A DNA stretch of 64,000 bases, from contig CAJUEC010000003.1 in the NCBI GenBank assembly GCA_910585155.1, positions 61,138 to 125,137 on the forward strand, written 5' to 3'. This DNA is from an uncultured Oscillospiraceae bacterium. GTDB taxonomy: Bacteria; Bacillota; Clostridia; Oscillospirales; Oscillospiraceae. Positions 51,201-57,592 of the stretch are shown here, piece by piece. The first letter of the stretch is position 1. The number at the start of each line of letters is the position of its first letter. Position numbers and translations under genes: made by a program. The notes under the pieces were generated by a model that was given only the letters and a program-made list of their open reading frames with translations, searched no databases and had not been told where the DNA came from.

Positions 51201-51804
51201 GAGCACCAGCGGGGAGCAGGTCAGCGGCAAAATAGTGTTCAATATCAGCGCCACCGCCGGCTCCAGCTACTTCTATGACATGGGCGGCCATACCTGGGCG
51301 GCCACCGCGGTGGACTACCTGTACCAGAACAAGGTGACAAACGGCGTGACCAACACCGCCTTCGGGCCGGACCAGAACATCCTGCGGGGGGACTTTGTGC
51401 TGATGCTGATGCGGGCGTTCGGCTTCTCCGCGGGGAACGGCTACAGCTTTGCCGACGTGCCCACCAATTCCTACTACGCCCAGGCCATCGCCACCGCTAA
51501 AACCCTGGGCATCGTCAACGGCGACGGGGTAAACTTCATGCCCAACGACCCCCTCACCCGGCAGGACGCCATGGTCATCATCCGCAACACCCTCAACTCT
51601 GCGGGGCACAACGTGGGCAGCGGTGTGGTGGACCTGTCCCGATTCCCGGACAACGGAGCCATCGCCGATTATGCCCGGACCGCTGTGGGCGCCCTGGTGC
51701 AGATGGGGGCGGTGAACGGCGACGAGCGGGGGATGCTGTGCCCCTGGGACTTCATCACCCGCGCGGAGGCGGCGGTGATCCTCCACTTCGTTATGACGAT
51801 GTGA
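48223..51804 (+). CDS. Giant Ig-like repeat surface protein with C-terminal SLH repeats
   Basis: Protein of 1193 residues. Signal peptide ends near residue 29 (TPALAA). A Big_2-type Ig domain is at about 145-225 (LTVGGEDTLTVSFTPANASD) with further Ig-like parts to about 405. From about 545 to 1010 there are four clear repeats of 114-119 residues (joints at nt about 49860, 50215, 50555 and 50915), plus a diverged copy before them; each has a Tyr/Ser-rich YSGYS-type centre. Three SLH motifs end the protein (about 1015-1193). The order is opposite to that of its neighbour, whose SLH motifs are N-terminal. Confidence 0.87.
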   Translation: MKHHFLRRLTAAALALAIAVSLAVTPALAAGTFGASLSDVSIKKGESKDLTVNVTNRPAGSTLSYEWKSDTADVTVSPADQATAAVAVSGSAAAKTATITVKVTATTPGGGTSGADAVETATATCKVTVTEDAPVNVPLQSLAIVPNTLELTVGGEDTLTVSFTPANASDKNVTWSADASGVVSVDQTGKVKALKEGTATVTVTGEGGKTATCKVTVKAGSTTPPTTPPDPSKDIKSISFISNSEILFNRVTSDPTGVKLSLNPDDAQYNPEDIVWSCVDDKGEPSKVAKVEVNEDGTHATITPLLPGEAKLVVQYKSLKAERTITVSGITLDQTSVEVPLGQNVTLVVNAYGNARTAATYTTWRSKNPSIVAPVESILTTLSLGTTEVTADRGGYTAKCTVRVVEDTTALIVVPGSYTPTSPLNFNNSTIISRLRAIAMEKTKVVAEDGTVTYSTPHYITSLSVPTNQGILYDDHRSQADTGDGMAITEQYYLSNAPIGQASLSQLYFVPRTTFSGTADIKYSCWTLDGQSFSGIIRVTTKAATDVSYSTSGGDAVTFQGDDFDLICRNKTNRTLNYVTFTLPQASAGTLYYNYTGQTTYAEQVSPSTRYSRTGSPSLDRVTFVPAAGFSGTVRIPYYAVSAGGTYNGTVTIQVGGQTGSGTSNITYQAKRGQAVSFRSADFYNACLRATGEGLSRVTFTPPSAQDGTLYSSYSSNPVNASTSYYYQYPSPTIDSVSFTPASTAASTQVAISYTGYSINNRQFYGMVYIQLQETSPQTIQYTVFTGKSVKFQVNDFNNASRALTGYDLNYVTFQQTPTYTQGNLYHNYSSNSGWNSSVNTGTSYYRNGSSQLVGNITFVATSGYTGRVSLNYTGYSTSGTTFSGTVIIEVTPPAAANITYSGSNASPLRLSATRVRAACADVLNKELSYITFTSLPPVTSGRLYSGYSGFGTGAAVSVNTRYYSSGTPSIDQLSFVPRGRSQGAVTVGYTAVSTSGEQVSGKIVFNISATAGSSYFYDMGGHTWAATAVDYLYQNKVTNGVTNTAFGPDQNILRGDFVLMLMRAFGFSAGNGYSFADVPTNSYYAQAIATAKTLGIVNGDGVNFMPNDPLTRQDAMVIIRNTLNSAGHNVGSGVVDLSRFPDNGAIADYARTAVGALVQMGAVNGDERGMLCPWDFITRAEAAVILHFVMTM

Positions 51805-51846
51805 GCCCCATGATTTGAGACAAGAGGAAAAAGGAGAGCCGTAACT

Positions 51847-52548
51847 ATGAACCAGACGCCTGATACTGAAGAACAGGCCGTGCAGGCCAACGCAGACAAT
51901 GATTTCGGCCTCCGCCCCGGGATGACTGTGGAGGTTCTGACCATGGAAAACCGCCTGACCTTTGTGGGCCGGGTGGAGCGTGTGCGCAACGGGGCGGTCA
52001 CCATCCGGGAGGCCAAGGGCGATCAGCTGCCGCCGGTGCTGTACAACAAGGAGATCAAGCTGCGCTTCTTCCGGGAGCCCCACAACTTTGTCCTTCACGG
52101 GAAAATCTGCGGCAGCACCAACCTGATCTGGAAGCTGGACCGGCTGGAGAGCAAGTTCTCGAAGGAGCAGCGGGCCTTCTTCCGCCAGCGCATCAGCCCC
52201 AATACGGCGGCCTCCTGCGCCAAGCGGGCGGTGAACGGCCGGCCGGGCACCAAGCCCGCGCCCTGCCATGTGATGGACATCAGCGCCGGCGGCATCCTGC
52301 TCACCAGCGCGGAGACCTATGAGGTGGGGGACCGCCTGTCCGTCACCGGCATCCGGCTGGCCCGGGGGGTGGACCCCTTCAGCTTCAATTGTCAGATTCG
52401 CCGCGCCGGAGAACGGGATATGGGGATCATCCGCTACGGCTGCCAATTTGAGGCCATCTCCCCCAAGGAGCAGGACCGGCTTCTGCGGGCCATCTTCATT
52501 GTCCAGCGGGAGGAAATCAGAAACCAGAAGGAGCGGGACGACCTGTGA
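51847..52548 (+). CDS. PilZ-domain protein (second)
   Basis: Protein of 233 residues with a YcgR-type N-terminal barrel (about 20-95) and a PilZ domain with RxxxR at R109-R113 (RAFFR) and DxSxxG at D144-G149 (DISAGG). These residues would bind c-di-GMP. It starts 42 bases after the second SLH gene behind AAAGGAGAG, so it is likely co-transcribed with it, and a terminator follows. It may control the motor or export of the surface proteins; which of the two is not visible. Confidence 0.87.
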   Translation: MNQTPDTEEQAVQANADNDFGLRPGMTVEVLTMENRLTFVGRVERVRNGAVTIREAKGDQLPPVLYNKEIKLRFFREPHNFVLHGKICGSTNLIWKLDRLESKFSKEQRAFFRQRISPNTAASCAKRAVNGRPGTKPAPCHVMDISAGGILLTSAETYEVGDRLSVTGIRLARGVDPFSFNCQIRRAGERDMGIIRYGCQFEAISPKEQDRLLRAIFIVQREEIRNQKERDDL

Positions 52549-52562
52549 CCGGTCCCCCGCCG

Positions 52563-52610
52563 CAATGCCCCCGCCTCTCCCAGTGGGAGGGGCGGGGGCA
52601 TTGGTATTTT
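52563..52610 (+). terminator. Terminator after the second PilZ gene
   Basis: A 20-bp stem with one G-U type mismatch (52563-52582 with 52584-52603), followed by GTATTTT. It ends the 40632-52548 gene group. Confidence 0.82.
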
Positions 52611-52657
52611 CCCGATATCCAAAAACATTCAACAGAAAATATTGTGAAAATGGCCTC

Positions 52658-52685
52658 TTGCTTTCCTGGCGGAAGCGGCTATAAT
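52658..52685 (+). promoter_or_regulatory. Sigma-A promoter for the MATE gene
   Basis: TTGCTT (52658-52663), a 16-base spacer and a perfect TATAAT (52680-52685). The leader before the ATG at 52763 is about 70 bases and shows no known riboswitch. Confidence 0.65.
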
Positions 52686-52762
52686 TATCGAAAGTCAGGG
52701 AGACCCCCTGCACCCTGTAAGCGTTCCGTCTGTTTCTCCCGCCTTGGAAGGAGGCAATCATT

Positions 52763-54187
52763 ATGACCAAGGATCTCACCTCGGGCAGCCCCATGCGGCT
52801 GATTTTAGGCTTCACGCTGCCCACATTGTTCGGACTGCTGTTCCAGCAGTTTTACAACCTGGTGGACGCCATGATCGTGGGCAAGCTGCTGGGGGCCCAG
52901 GCCCTGGGCTCCGTGGGCGCCACCGGCTCCATCAACTTTTTCGTCATCGGCTTTTGCCTGGGGGTGTGCAGCGGCTTCGCCATCCCCGTGGCCCAGCGGA
53001 TGGGGGCCAAGGACTACCCCCAGATGCGCCGGTATGTGGCCAACGCGGCCTATCTGTCCGCTCTCATCGCCCTGGTGCTCACGGTGACCACCGGCATATT
53101 CTGCCGGAGCATTCTCACCGCCATGCAGACCCCCGCCGACCTGTTTGAGAACGCCAACGCCTATATTTTCATCATTTTCATGGGCATACCCGTGGTGTTT
53201 CTGTATAACCTGCTGGCCTGCATCATCCGGGCCCTGGGGGACAGCCGGACGCCGGTGTATTTCCTGGCCCTGTCCGCGGGGCTGAACATTGTGCTGGACC
53301 TGACCTTCATCCTGTTGTTCCGGTGGGGGGTGGCCGGCGCGGCCATCGCCACGGTGCTGTCCCAGGCGGTGTCCGGCGTGGCCTGCCTGATCTATATGGT
53401 GCGGCGCTTCCCCATCCTCCGAGTGACCCGGGAGGAGCGCCGGCCCAGCGCCGACGCCTGCCGGGCCCTGTGCGCCATGGGCCTGCCCATGGGCCTGCAG
53501 TACTCCATCACCGCCATCGGCTCCATCGTCATGCAGACTGCGGTAAACACCCTGGGCAGCCTGTATGTCACCGCTGTGGCCACCTCGGGAAAGCTGTTCA
53601 ACCTGCTGGCCTGCCCCTTTGACGCCATGGGGGCCGCTATGGCCACCTACTGCGGGCAGAATGTGGGGGCCGACCGTCTGGACCGCCTGCCCCAGGGGGT
53701 GCGCGCCTGCTCGCTGCTGGGGCTGATCTACTCCGGGGCGGCCCTGGTGGCCATGCTGTTCTTCTCCACCCACGGGATCATGCTCTTCCTGGACCCGGCG
53801 GAGCCCCAGCTGGAGCGGCTGATCGCCCTTTCCAGCCAGTATGTGCTGATTTTCACCGCCTTCTTCTTCCCCTTGGCCCTGGTGAACATCCTGCGCTTCT
53901 CCATTCAGGGCATGGGCTTTGGCACCCTGGCCATTCTGGCAGGCGTGCTGGAGATGATCGCCCGGACGGTGGTGGGCTATTTCTTCGTCCCCGCCCTGGG
54001 CTATACCGCCGCCTGCTTTGCCTCGCCGGCGGCCTGGATCTGCGCGGACCTGTTTCTCATCCCCGCCTGCCTGGGCTGCATCGCCCGGCTGCGCCGCCGC
54101 AGCCCCACCGCCTCCATGGAGACCATCTCCCGGCCCGCCCCCGCCTTCAAGTGGCCGGGCCGGAGCCGGCGCCAGCCGGTGGTATAA
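52763..54187 (+). CDS. MATE-family multidrug/cation antiporter
   Basis: MATE transporter (474 residues) with about twelve membrane segments in two homologous halves. The N-terminal SPMRLILGFTLPTLFGLLFQQ and YNLVDAMIVGKLLG patterns, and the second-half MGLPMGLQYSITAIGSIVMQ, are typical of the NorM/DinF-type family. It exports cationic compounds against H+ or Na+; the substrate is unknown. AAGGAGG lies before the ATG. A strong terminator follows after the stop, so the gene stands alone. Confidence 0.92.
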   Translation: MTKDLTSGSPMRLILGFTLPTLFGLLFQQFYNLVDAMIVGKLLGAQALGSVGATGSINFFVIGFCLGVCSGFAIPVAQRMGAKDYPQMRRYVANAAYLSALIALVLTVTTGIFCRSILTAMQTPADLFENANAYIFIIFMGIPVVFLYNLLACIIRALGDSRTPVYFLALSAGLNIVLDLTFILLFRWGVAGAAIATVLSQAVSGVACLIYMVRRFPILRVTREERRPSADACRALCAMGLPMGLQYSITAIGSIVMQTAVNTLGSLYVTAVATSGKLFNLLACPFDAMGAAMATYCGQNVGADRLDRLPQGVRACSLLGLIYSGAALVAMLFFSTHGIMLFLDPAEPQLERLIALSSQYVLIFTAFFFPLALVNILRFSIQGMGFGTLAILAGVLEMIARTVVGYFFVPALGYTAACFASPAAWICADLFLIPACLGCIARLRRRSPTASMETISRPAPAFKWPGRSRRQPVV

Positions 54188-54223
54188 AAAAGCGCTTCGG
54201 GAAATTCCCGAAGCGCTTTTTTT
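54186..54223. terminator. Bidirectional terminator between convergent genes
   Basis: A 17-bp stem with A- and T-runs at its ends (54186-54202 with 54206-54222) between the MATE gene and the SprA-like gene. The left arm overlaps the last base of the MATE stop region. Confidence 0.92.
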
Positions 54224-54224
54224 G

Positions 54225-55007
54225 TTACGCCACAGCGGAGAAGGGGGTGCGGGGATCCTGCTGCTGGCTCTGCTGGTCGGCCTGCTGGCTCTCCCCGGCC
54301 TTGGTGACGGTGCGGGTGGTGCCGCCGGAGACATACGCCTTGCCGCACTCAGGGCAGATGCTGGTGTGGTAGGTGACGGACTGGCTCACCACCTTGCGGT
54401 TTTCCCGCCGGGCCTCCGCCTGCTCCCGCACCACGTGCTCATTCTCGTGGCCCCGCACGGCGGAGGCCGCCTGCTCCGGGGCGATGTTGGTGGGGGTCTT
54501 GAAGGAGACCCCGGGGTCGTCGGAGCCGTCCTGGTATTTGCGCTCCTTGCAGGTCTGGCACTCGCCCTCCTCCATGACCTCGCGGGCGCTCTTGGCATCC
54601 TCCAGGGCGGGGGCGGCTTCCTTCTGCCCGCCGGCGGCATCCTTGAGACCCAGCGCCTCCGGGATCTGGGCCCGGTCCGCGCCAGCCGCCTGGGCGGCGC
54701 CGGCCTGCCGGGTGGGGTCGTTGGGGTACTGAATGCGCATCCGCACCGCCATCTCCACCGGATCGGAGCCCTGACGCAGAAGGGCCAGCCGGGCCGGGTC
54801 CTCCTGGGAGCCCACGGGGCGGGCCTGGGTCACGGGCTGGACAGGGAGCTCGGGCTGGGCCGTCTTCCGGGCGGTCCACAGCTCGGTGGGGCGCTGGGCA
54901 GACTGGGCCCGGTCGGAGCCCTGGGGCTGGAGGGCGCGGCTGGAATAGCCCGCGCCGTAGACGCCGTACGAGGCGTAGGGGGTCATGCCGGAAATGCCGC
55001 TCAACAT
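54225..55007 (-). CDS. SprA-related putative zinc protein (HENEH motif)
   Basis: Protein of 260 residues. The first ~145 are low-complexity (Ala/Gln/Pro-rich); the C-terminal part matches the SprA-related family with CQTC (150-153), SDDPGVSFKTPTNI, an HExxH-type HENEH (187-191) and CPEC (218-221). HExxH suggests a zinc metalloprotease but activity is unproven for the family. No signal peptide. The start ATG 55007 follows AGAGGTG by 6 bases; GTG 55016 lies upstream within that site. It is a single gene. Confidence 0.78.
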   Translation of the reverse strand: MLSGISGMTPYASYGVYGAGYSSRALQPQGSDRAQSAQRPTELWTARKTAQPELPVQPVTQARPVGSQEDPARLALLRQGSDPVEMAVRMRIQYPNDPTRQAGAAQAAGADRAQIPEALGLKDAAGGQKEAAPALEDAKSAREVMEEGECQTCKERKYQDGSDDPGVSFKTPTNIAPEQAASAVRGHENEHVVREQAEARRENRKVVSQSVTYHTSICPECGKAYVSGGTTRTVTKAGESQQADQQSQQQDPRTPFSAVA

Positions 55008-55073
55008 CACGATCACCTCTGAAAAGCTTTCTCATCTCCATTATAGCAGGTGAGGCGAAAAATGCAAGGGCTT

Positions 55074-55658
55074 TTACAGCAGGCCCGCCCGCTCCAGCCG
55101 CCGGCGGAGGGGGACGCCCACCGTCAGGGCCAGGGCCATTTTGATGAGGTCCCAGGGGATGAAGGGGATGACGCAGGCGGCCAGTGCCTTTTGCAGGTCC
55201 ACCCCGGCCTGAACGCAGTACCAGGCGGTGCCGAAGGCGTACAGGACCGCGGTGGCCGCCACCATGCCCAGCAGCTGCACCGCCAGGGCCATGGCCGCCC
55301 CGGTCTGCCCCTTCTCGTCAAAGCGGTGGGCCGACCACTGGATCACGCCGCCCGCCAGCAGCACCATGGGCAGATAGCCCACCAGGTAGCCCCCCGTGGG
55401 GCCGGCCAGCCGTTCCGCGCCGCCCATGTAGTTGCTGAATACCGGCAGGCCCACAAAGCCCACCAGCAGGTACACCAGGGTGGTCAGGGCGCCCCATTTT
55501 CCGCCCAGCAGATAGGCGGTCAGGTAGATGGCCAGGGTGCCCCCGGTGATGGAGATGGGGCCGATGGGGATGGAGACGGGAGCCAGCACACACATCACGG
55601 CCGCCATCACGGCGCAGATGGTGAGCTGGCGGGTGTTCACCAGAGATTTGACTGACAT
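55074..55658 (-). CDS. bioY: Biotin transporter substrate-binding component BioY
   Basis: BioY (194 residues) is the S-component for biotin uptake, working alone or with an ECF module. About six membrane segments and the family pattern PISITGGTLAIYLTAYLLGGK and GPTGGYLVGYL are visible. GGAGGG is 9 bases before the ATG. The promoter region has a perfect-spacing sigma-A promoter overlapped by a BirA-type operator (55675-55705), so it should be shut off by biotin. No biotin synthesis gene is adjacent. Confidence 0.95.
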   Translation of the reverse strand: MSVKSLVNTRQLTICAVMAAVMCVLAPVSIPIGPISITGGTLAIYLTAYLLGGKWGALTTLVYLLVGFVGLPVFSNYMGGAERLAGPTGGYLVGYLPMVLLAGGVIQWSAHRFDEKGQTGAAMALAVQLLGMVAATAVLYAFGTAWYCVQAGVDLQKALAACVIPFIPWDLIKMALALTVGVPLRRRLERAGLL

Positions 55659-55674
55659 GGTAGATATCCCTCCA

Positions 55675-55705
55675 TTGTAAACTGAAATCGGAATTTAGTA
55701 TACAA
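55675..55705 (-). promoter_or_regulatory. BirA (biotin repressor) operator
   Basis: Inverted half-sites TTGTAAAC (55675-55682) and GTATACAA (55698-55705), separated by 15 bases, match the Firmicutes BirA box (TTGTTAAC-N14-16-GTTAACAA type). It covers the -10 box of bioY, so binding would block transcription. Confidence 0.85.
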
Positions 55706-55725
55706 TATGCGGAGACGGATGTCAA
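55697..55725 (-). promoter_or_regulatory. Sigma-A promoter for bioY
   Basis: On the minus strand TTGACA (55720-55725), a 17-base spacer and TATACT (55697-55702). It is a near-perfect housekeeping promoter whose -10 lies inside the BirA operator. Confidence 0.85.
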
Positions 55726-55807
55726 GCATTTCCTGCGCCCTGCGCAGCGCTCCAGTTTTTGATCCCCCAGCAGTGTGTTTCTCAAGGGGGAGGCCTCCCG
55801 CCGGGCA

Positions 55808-55836
55808 TTGCGTTTTTTTCCTGGATGTGGTATCAT
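55808..55836 (+). promoter_or_regulatory. Possible sigma-A promoter for the ATP-grasp gene
   Basis: TTGCGT (55808-55813), 17 bases, TATCAT (55831-55836). The -10 matches 5 of 6, the -35 only 3 of 6. It would give a leader of about 115 bases with several hairpins. Confidence 0.4.
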
Positions 55837-55900
55837 CATGAAAGACTGAATCGATCCGCACAGGCGTCCGGGCCGGGCTTTCGGCCCGCAGGTCTGCGCA

Positions 55901-55943
55901 CGGAGGTCGAATCAGCGGGTTGAGGTCCCTCCGAAAAAGGGAC
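55901..55943 (+). promoter_or_regulatory. Leader with two mutually exclusive hairpins before the ATP-grasp gene
   Basis: CGGAGG (55901-55906) can pair with CCTCCG (55928-55933), while GTCCCT (55925-55930) can pair with AGGGAC (55938-55943); the two share 55928-55930. The second lies just before the AGGAGG ribosome site. No known riboswitch class is recognised. Confidence 0.35.
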
Positions 55944-55957
55944 AACAGGAGGTCGCC

Positions 55958-56977
55958 ATGGGAAAGGCAAGCTATCTGGTCCAGCGGGTGCTGAGGATGA
56001 ACTACAAGGCCATGCTGGACAAAATCAGCTCCATCCACGCCAAGACGGGCCGCTCCCGGCTGGCTGTTTTTCGGGACATGAAGGACTGCGCGGTGAAGTA
56101 CGGCGCGGGCTACATGGACTACGACCTGTTCGAGATGTACAATCTCACCCCGGAGCAGCGGGACACCTACCTCACCCGGGGACGGAACAACGAGCTGGTG
56201 GCCCGCTACAACGACAGGGCCCACATGGACCAGCTGGGGGACAAGATCAAGTTCAACACCCGCTTTGCCCCCTTCCTCCGCCGGGAGTGGGTGCCGGTGA
56301 CGGGGGACAACCGGGAGCAGGTGCTGGCCTTTCTGGAGCGGCACCCGGTGTTCATGGCAAAGCCCTCCCAGGGCAGCTGCGGCTGGGGGATCGAGCGGGT
56401 GGACGGGGGGGACTACCCCTCCCGGGAGGCGCTGTATTCCCATCTGCTGAAGCGGGCGCCCCTGCTGGAGCTGGAGGAGATCATTGTGCAGCACCCGTTG
56501 GTGGCGGCCATCTACCCCGGGGCCATCAACACCGTGCGCATGGTGACCATCCGGGGGAAGAGCGGCAGGGTCTATCTGGTCACCGCCATGTTCCGCATCG
56601 GCAACGGCAAGTATGTGGACAATTTCAACAGCGGCGGCATGGTGGCCCCCATGAACCCCCAGACAGGGACGGTGATTGACCGGGCGCTGGACAAGCAGAA
56701 GAACCTGTATGTCAACCACCCCGCCACGGGAACCCCCATCCAGGGCTTTGTCTTCCCGGACTGGGACCGGGCGGTGGCTCTGGTAAAGGAGGCCGCCCAG
56801 GTGGTGCCGGAGGTGGGCTACGTGGGCTGGGACGTGTGCTTTACCCCCCAGGGGCCCTGTCTGGTGGAGGGAAACCAGTTTCCGGGCCACGATATCTATC
56901 AACTCCCCGTCCACACCCCGGACAAGATCGGCATCATGCCCCGGTTCCGGGCCATTGAGGCGGAGGAGGGGGAATAA
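55958..56977 (+). CDS. ATP-grasp protein of the sugar-transfer-associated type
   Basis: Protein of 339 residues matching the sugar-transfer-associated ATP-grasp family, often found with polysaccharide or teichoic-type genes. Key parts: FMAKPSQGSCGWGIERV (ATP-binding loop, about residues 130-147), INTVRMVTIRGKSGRVYLVTA, and the late acidic cluster LVEGNQFPGHDIYQ with the metal-binding Glu and Asn. The N-terminal ~60 residues are basic and helical. The exact substrate is unknown. AGGAGG precedes the ATG. No glycosyltransferase lies nearby. Confidence 0.8.
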   Translation: MGKASYLVQRVLRMNYKAMLDKISSIHAKTGRSRLAVFRDMKDCAVKYGAGYMDYDLFEMYNLTPEQRDTYLTRGRNNELVARYNDRAHMDQLGDKIKFNTRFAPFLRREWVPVTGDNREQVLAFLERHPVFMAKPSQGSCGWGIERVDGGDYPSREALYSHLLKRAPLLELEEIIVQHPLVAAIYPGAINTVRMVTIRGKSGRVYLVTAMFRIGNGKYVDNFNSGGMVAPMNPQTGTVIDRALDKQKNLYVNHPATGTPIQGFVFPDWDRAVALVKEAAQVVPEVGYVGWDVCFTPQGPCLVEGNQFPGHDIYQLPVHTPDKIGIMPRFRAIEAEEGE

Positions 56978-56984
56978 GGTTTGC

Positions 56985-57048
56985 TTGAACCTGGTCAGCG
57001 TATCCCAGCGGGTCTTTTTTACCGCTGGGATACGCTGACCAGGTTCAA
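56985..57048. repeat. 27-bp perfect inverted repeat with a T-tract in the loop
   Basis: Arms 56985-57011 and 57022-57048 are perfect inverted copies; the 10-base loop (57012-57021) holds a run of six T. A run of T after the stem, needed for a normal terminator, is absent. It lies between the ATP-grasp stop and the next start. Confidence 0.85.
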
Positions 57049-57068
57049 ACGGAAGGGAGCTGAATTGC

Positions 57069-57518
57069 ATGGCTGGTATTTTTGACGAGGGCAGGATGAT
57101 GCGGGTTTTGGAGGGCTGCGTCCCGGAAGGGGAGACGGTGACGGCGGGCGTGCACGGCGTGACGCTCCAGATCAACCAGAAAAAGACCTCTGTATTTGAT
57201 GTATACGTGGGGCTCACAGGGAGCAGCCTGCTGGTGGCCGAGTGTGAGGAACGCCAGTACCTGAACGGGTTCTACCGCGTGCCGGACCTGAGAAAGGCGG
57301 TGGCGGAGGACCTTGGAACCTGCATTCCGCTGGCGCAGATTGAGAAATGCGAGATCAAAAAGGGCATCATGGGCGCGGTGAACTGCTCCATCACCCTGCG
57401 GGACGGCAGCTTCCTCAAGCTCCAGCTGCCGAAGCGCGGCGGCCTGGGCGGGGGAATGCCCCACCACGGAGAATACCGGGAGCGGATCATTGAGCGGCTG
57501 AGCAGCCTGCACGGCTGA
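57069..57518 (+). CDS. Hypothetical protein, possible PH-like domain
   Basis: Protein of 149 residues that I do not recognise. It is cytoplasmic, with alternating beta-strands and a final helix (YRERIIERLSSL), a layout like bacterial PH-type domains. Two cysteines (C17, C59) may matter. The sequence LVAECEERQYLNGFYRVPD is distinctive for searches. GGAAGGGAG lies 9 bases upstream of the ATG, immediately after the 27-bp inverted repeat. A long bidirectional terminator follows. Confidence 0.6.
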   Translation: MAGIFDEGRMMRVLEGCVPEGETVTAGVHGVTLQINQKKTSVFDVYVGLTGSSLLVAECEERQYLNGFYRVPDLRKAVAEDLGTCIPLAQIEKCEIKKGIMGAVNCSITLRDGSFLKLQLPKRGGLGGGMPHHGEYRERIIERLSSLHG

Positions 57519-57521
57519 GGC

Positions 57522-57573
57522 ATACCCAAAAAAGAGGCATGGCGCGTCAGCGCCATGCCTCTTTTTTGGGTAT
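57522..57573. terminator. Bidirectional terminator between convergent genes
   Basis: A 24-bp perfect stem (57522-57545 with 57550-57573, loop GTCA) carrying A- and T-runs inside the arms. It separates the hypothetical gene and the LCP gene. Confidence 0.9.
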
Positions 57574-57592
57574 TCTATTTGCGTCAGCGCGC

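Noticed and set aside
50305..52824. Long minus-strand open frame opposite the second SLH gene, PilZ and the MATE start
   Set aside because: It runs across three sense genes, a terminator and a promoter; composition is that of a shadow frame.
54700..54800. Similarity between the DPVEMAVRMRI stretch of the SprA-like protein and the DPMAMAARIL end of FlgM
   Set aside because: Only about ten residues; too short to claim a shared domain.
55836..55957. c-di-GMP riboswitch upstream of the ATP-grasp gene
   Set aside because: The conserved core bases of GEMM-I or GEMM-II are not seen, and there is no terminator after the hairpins.
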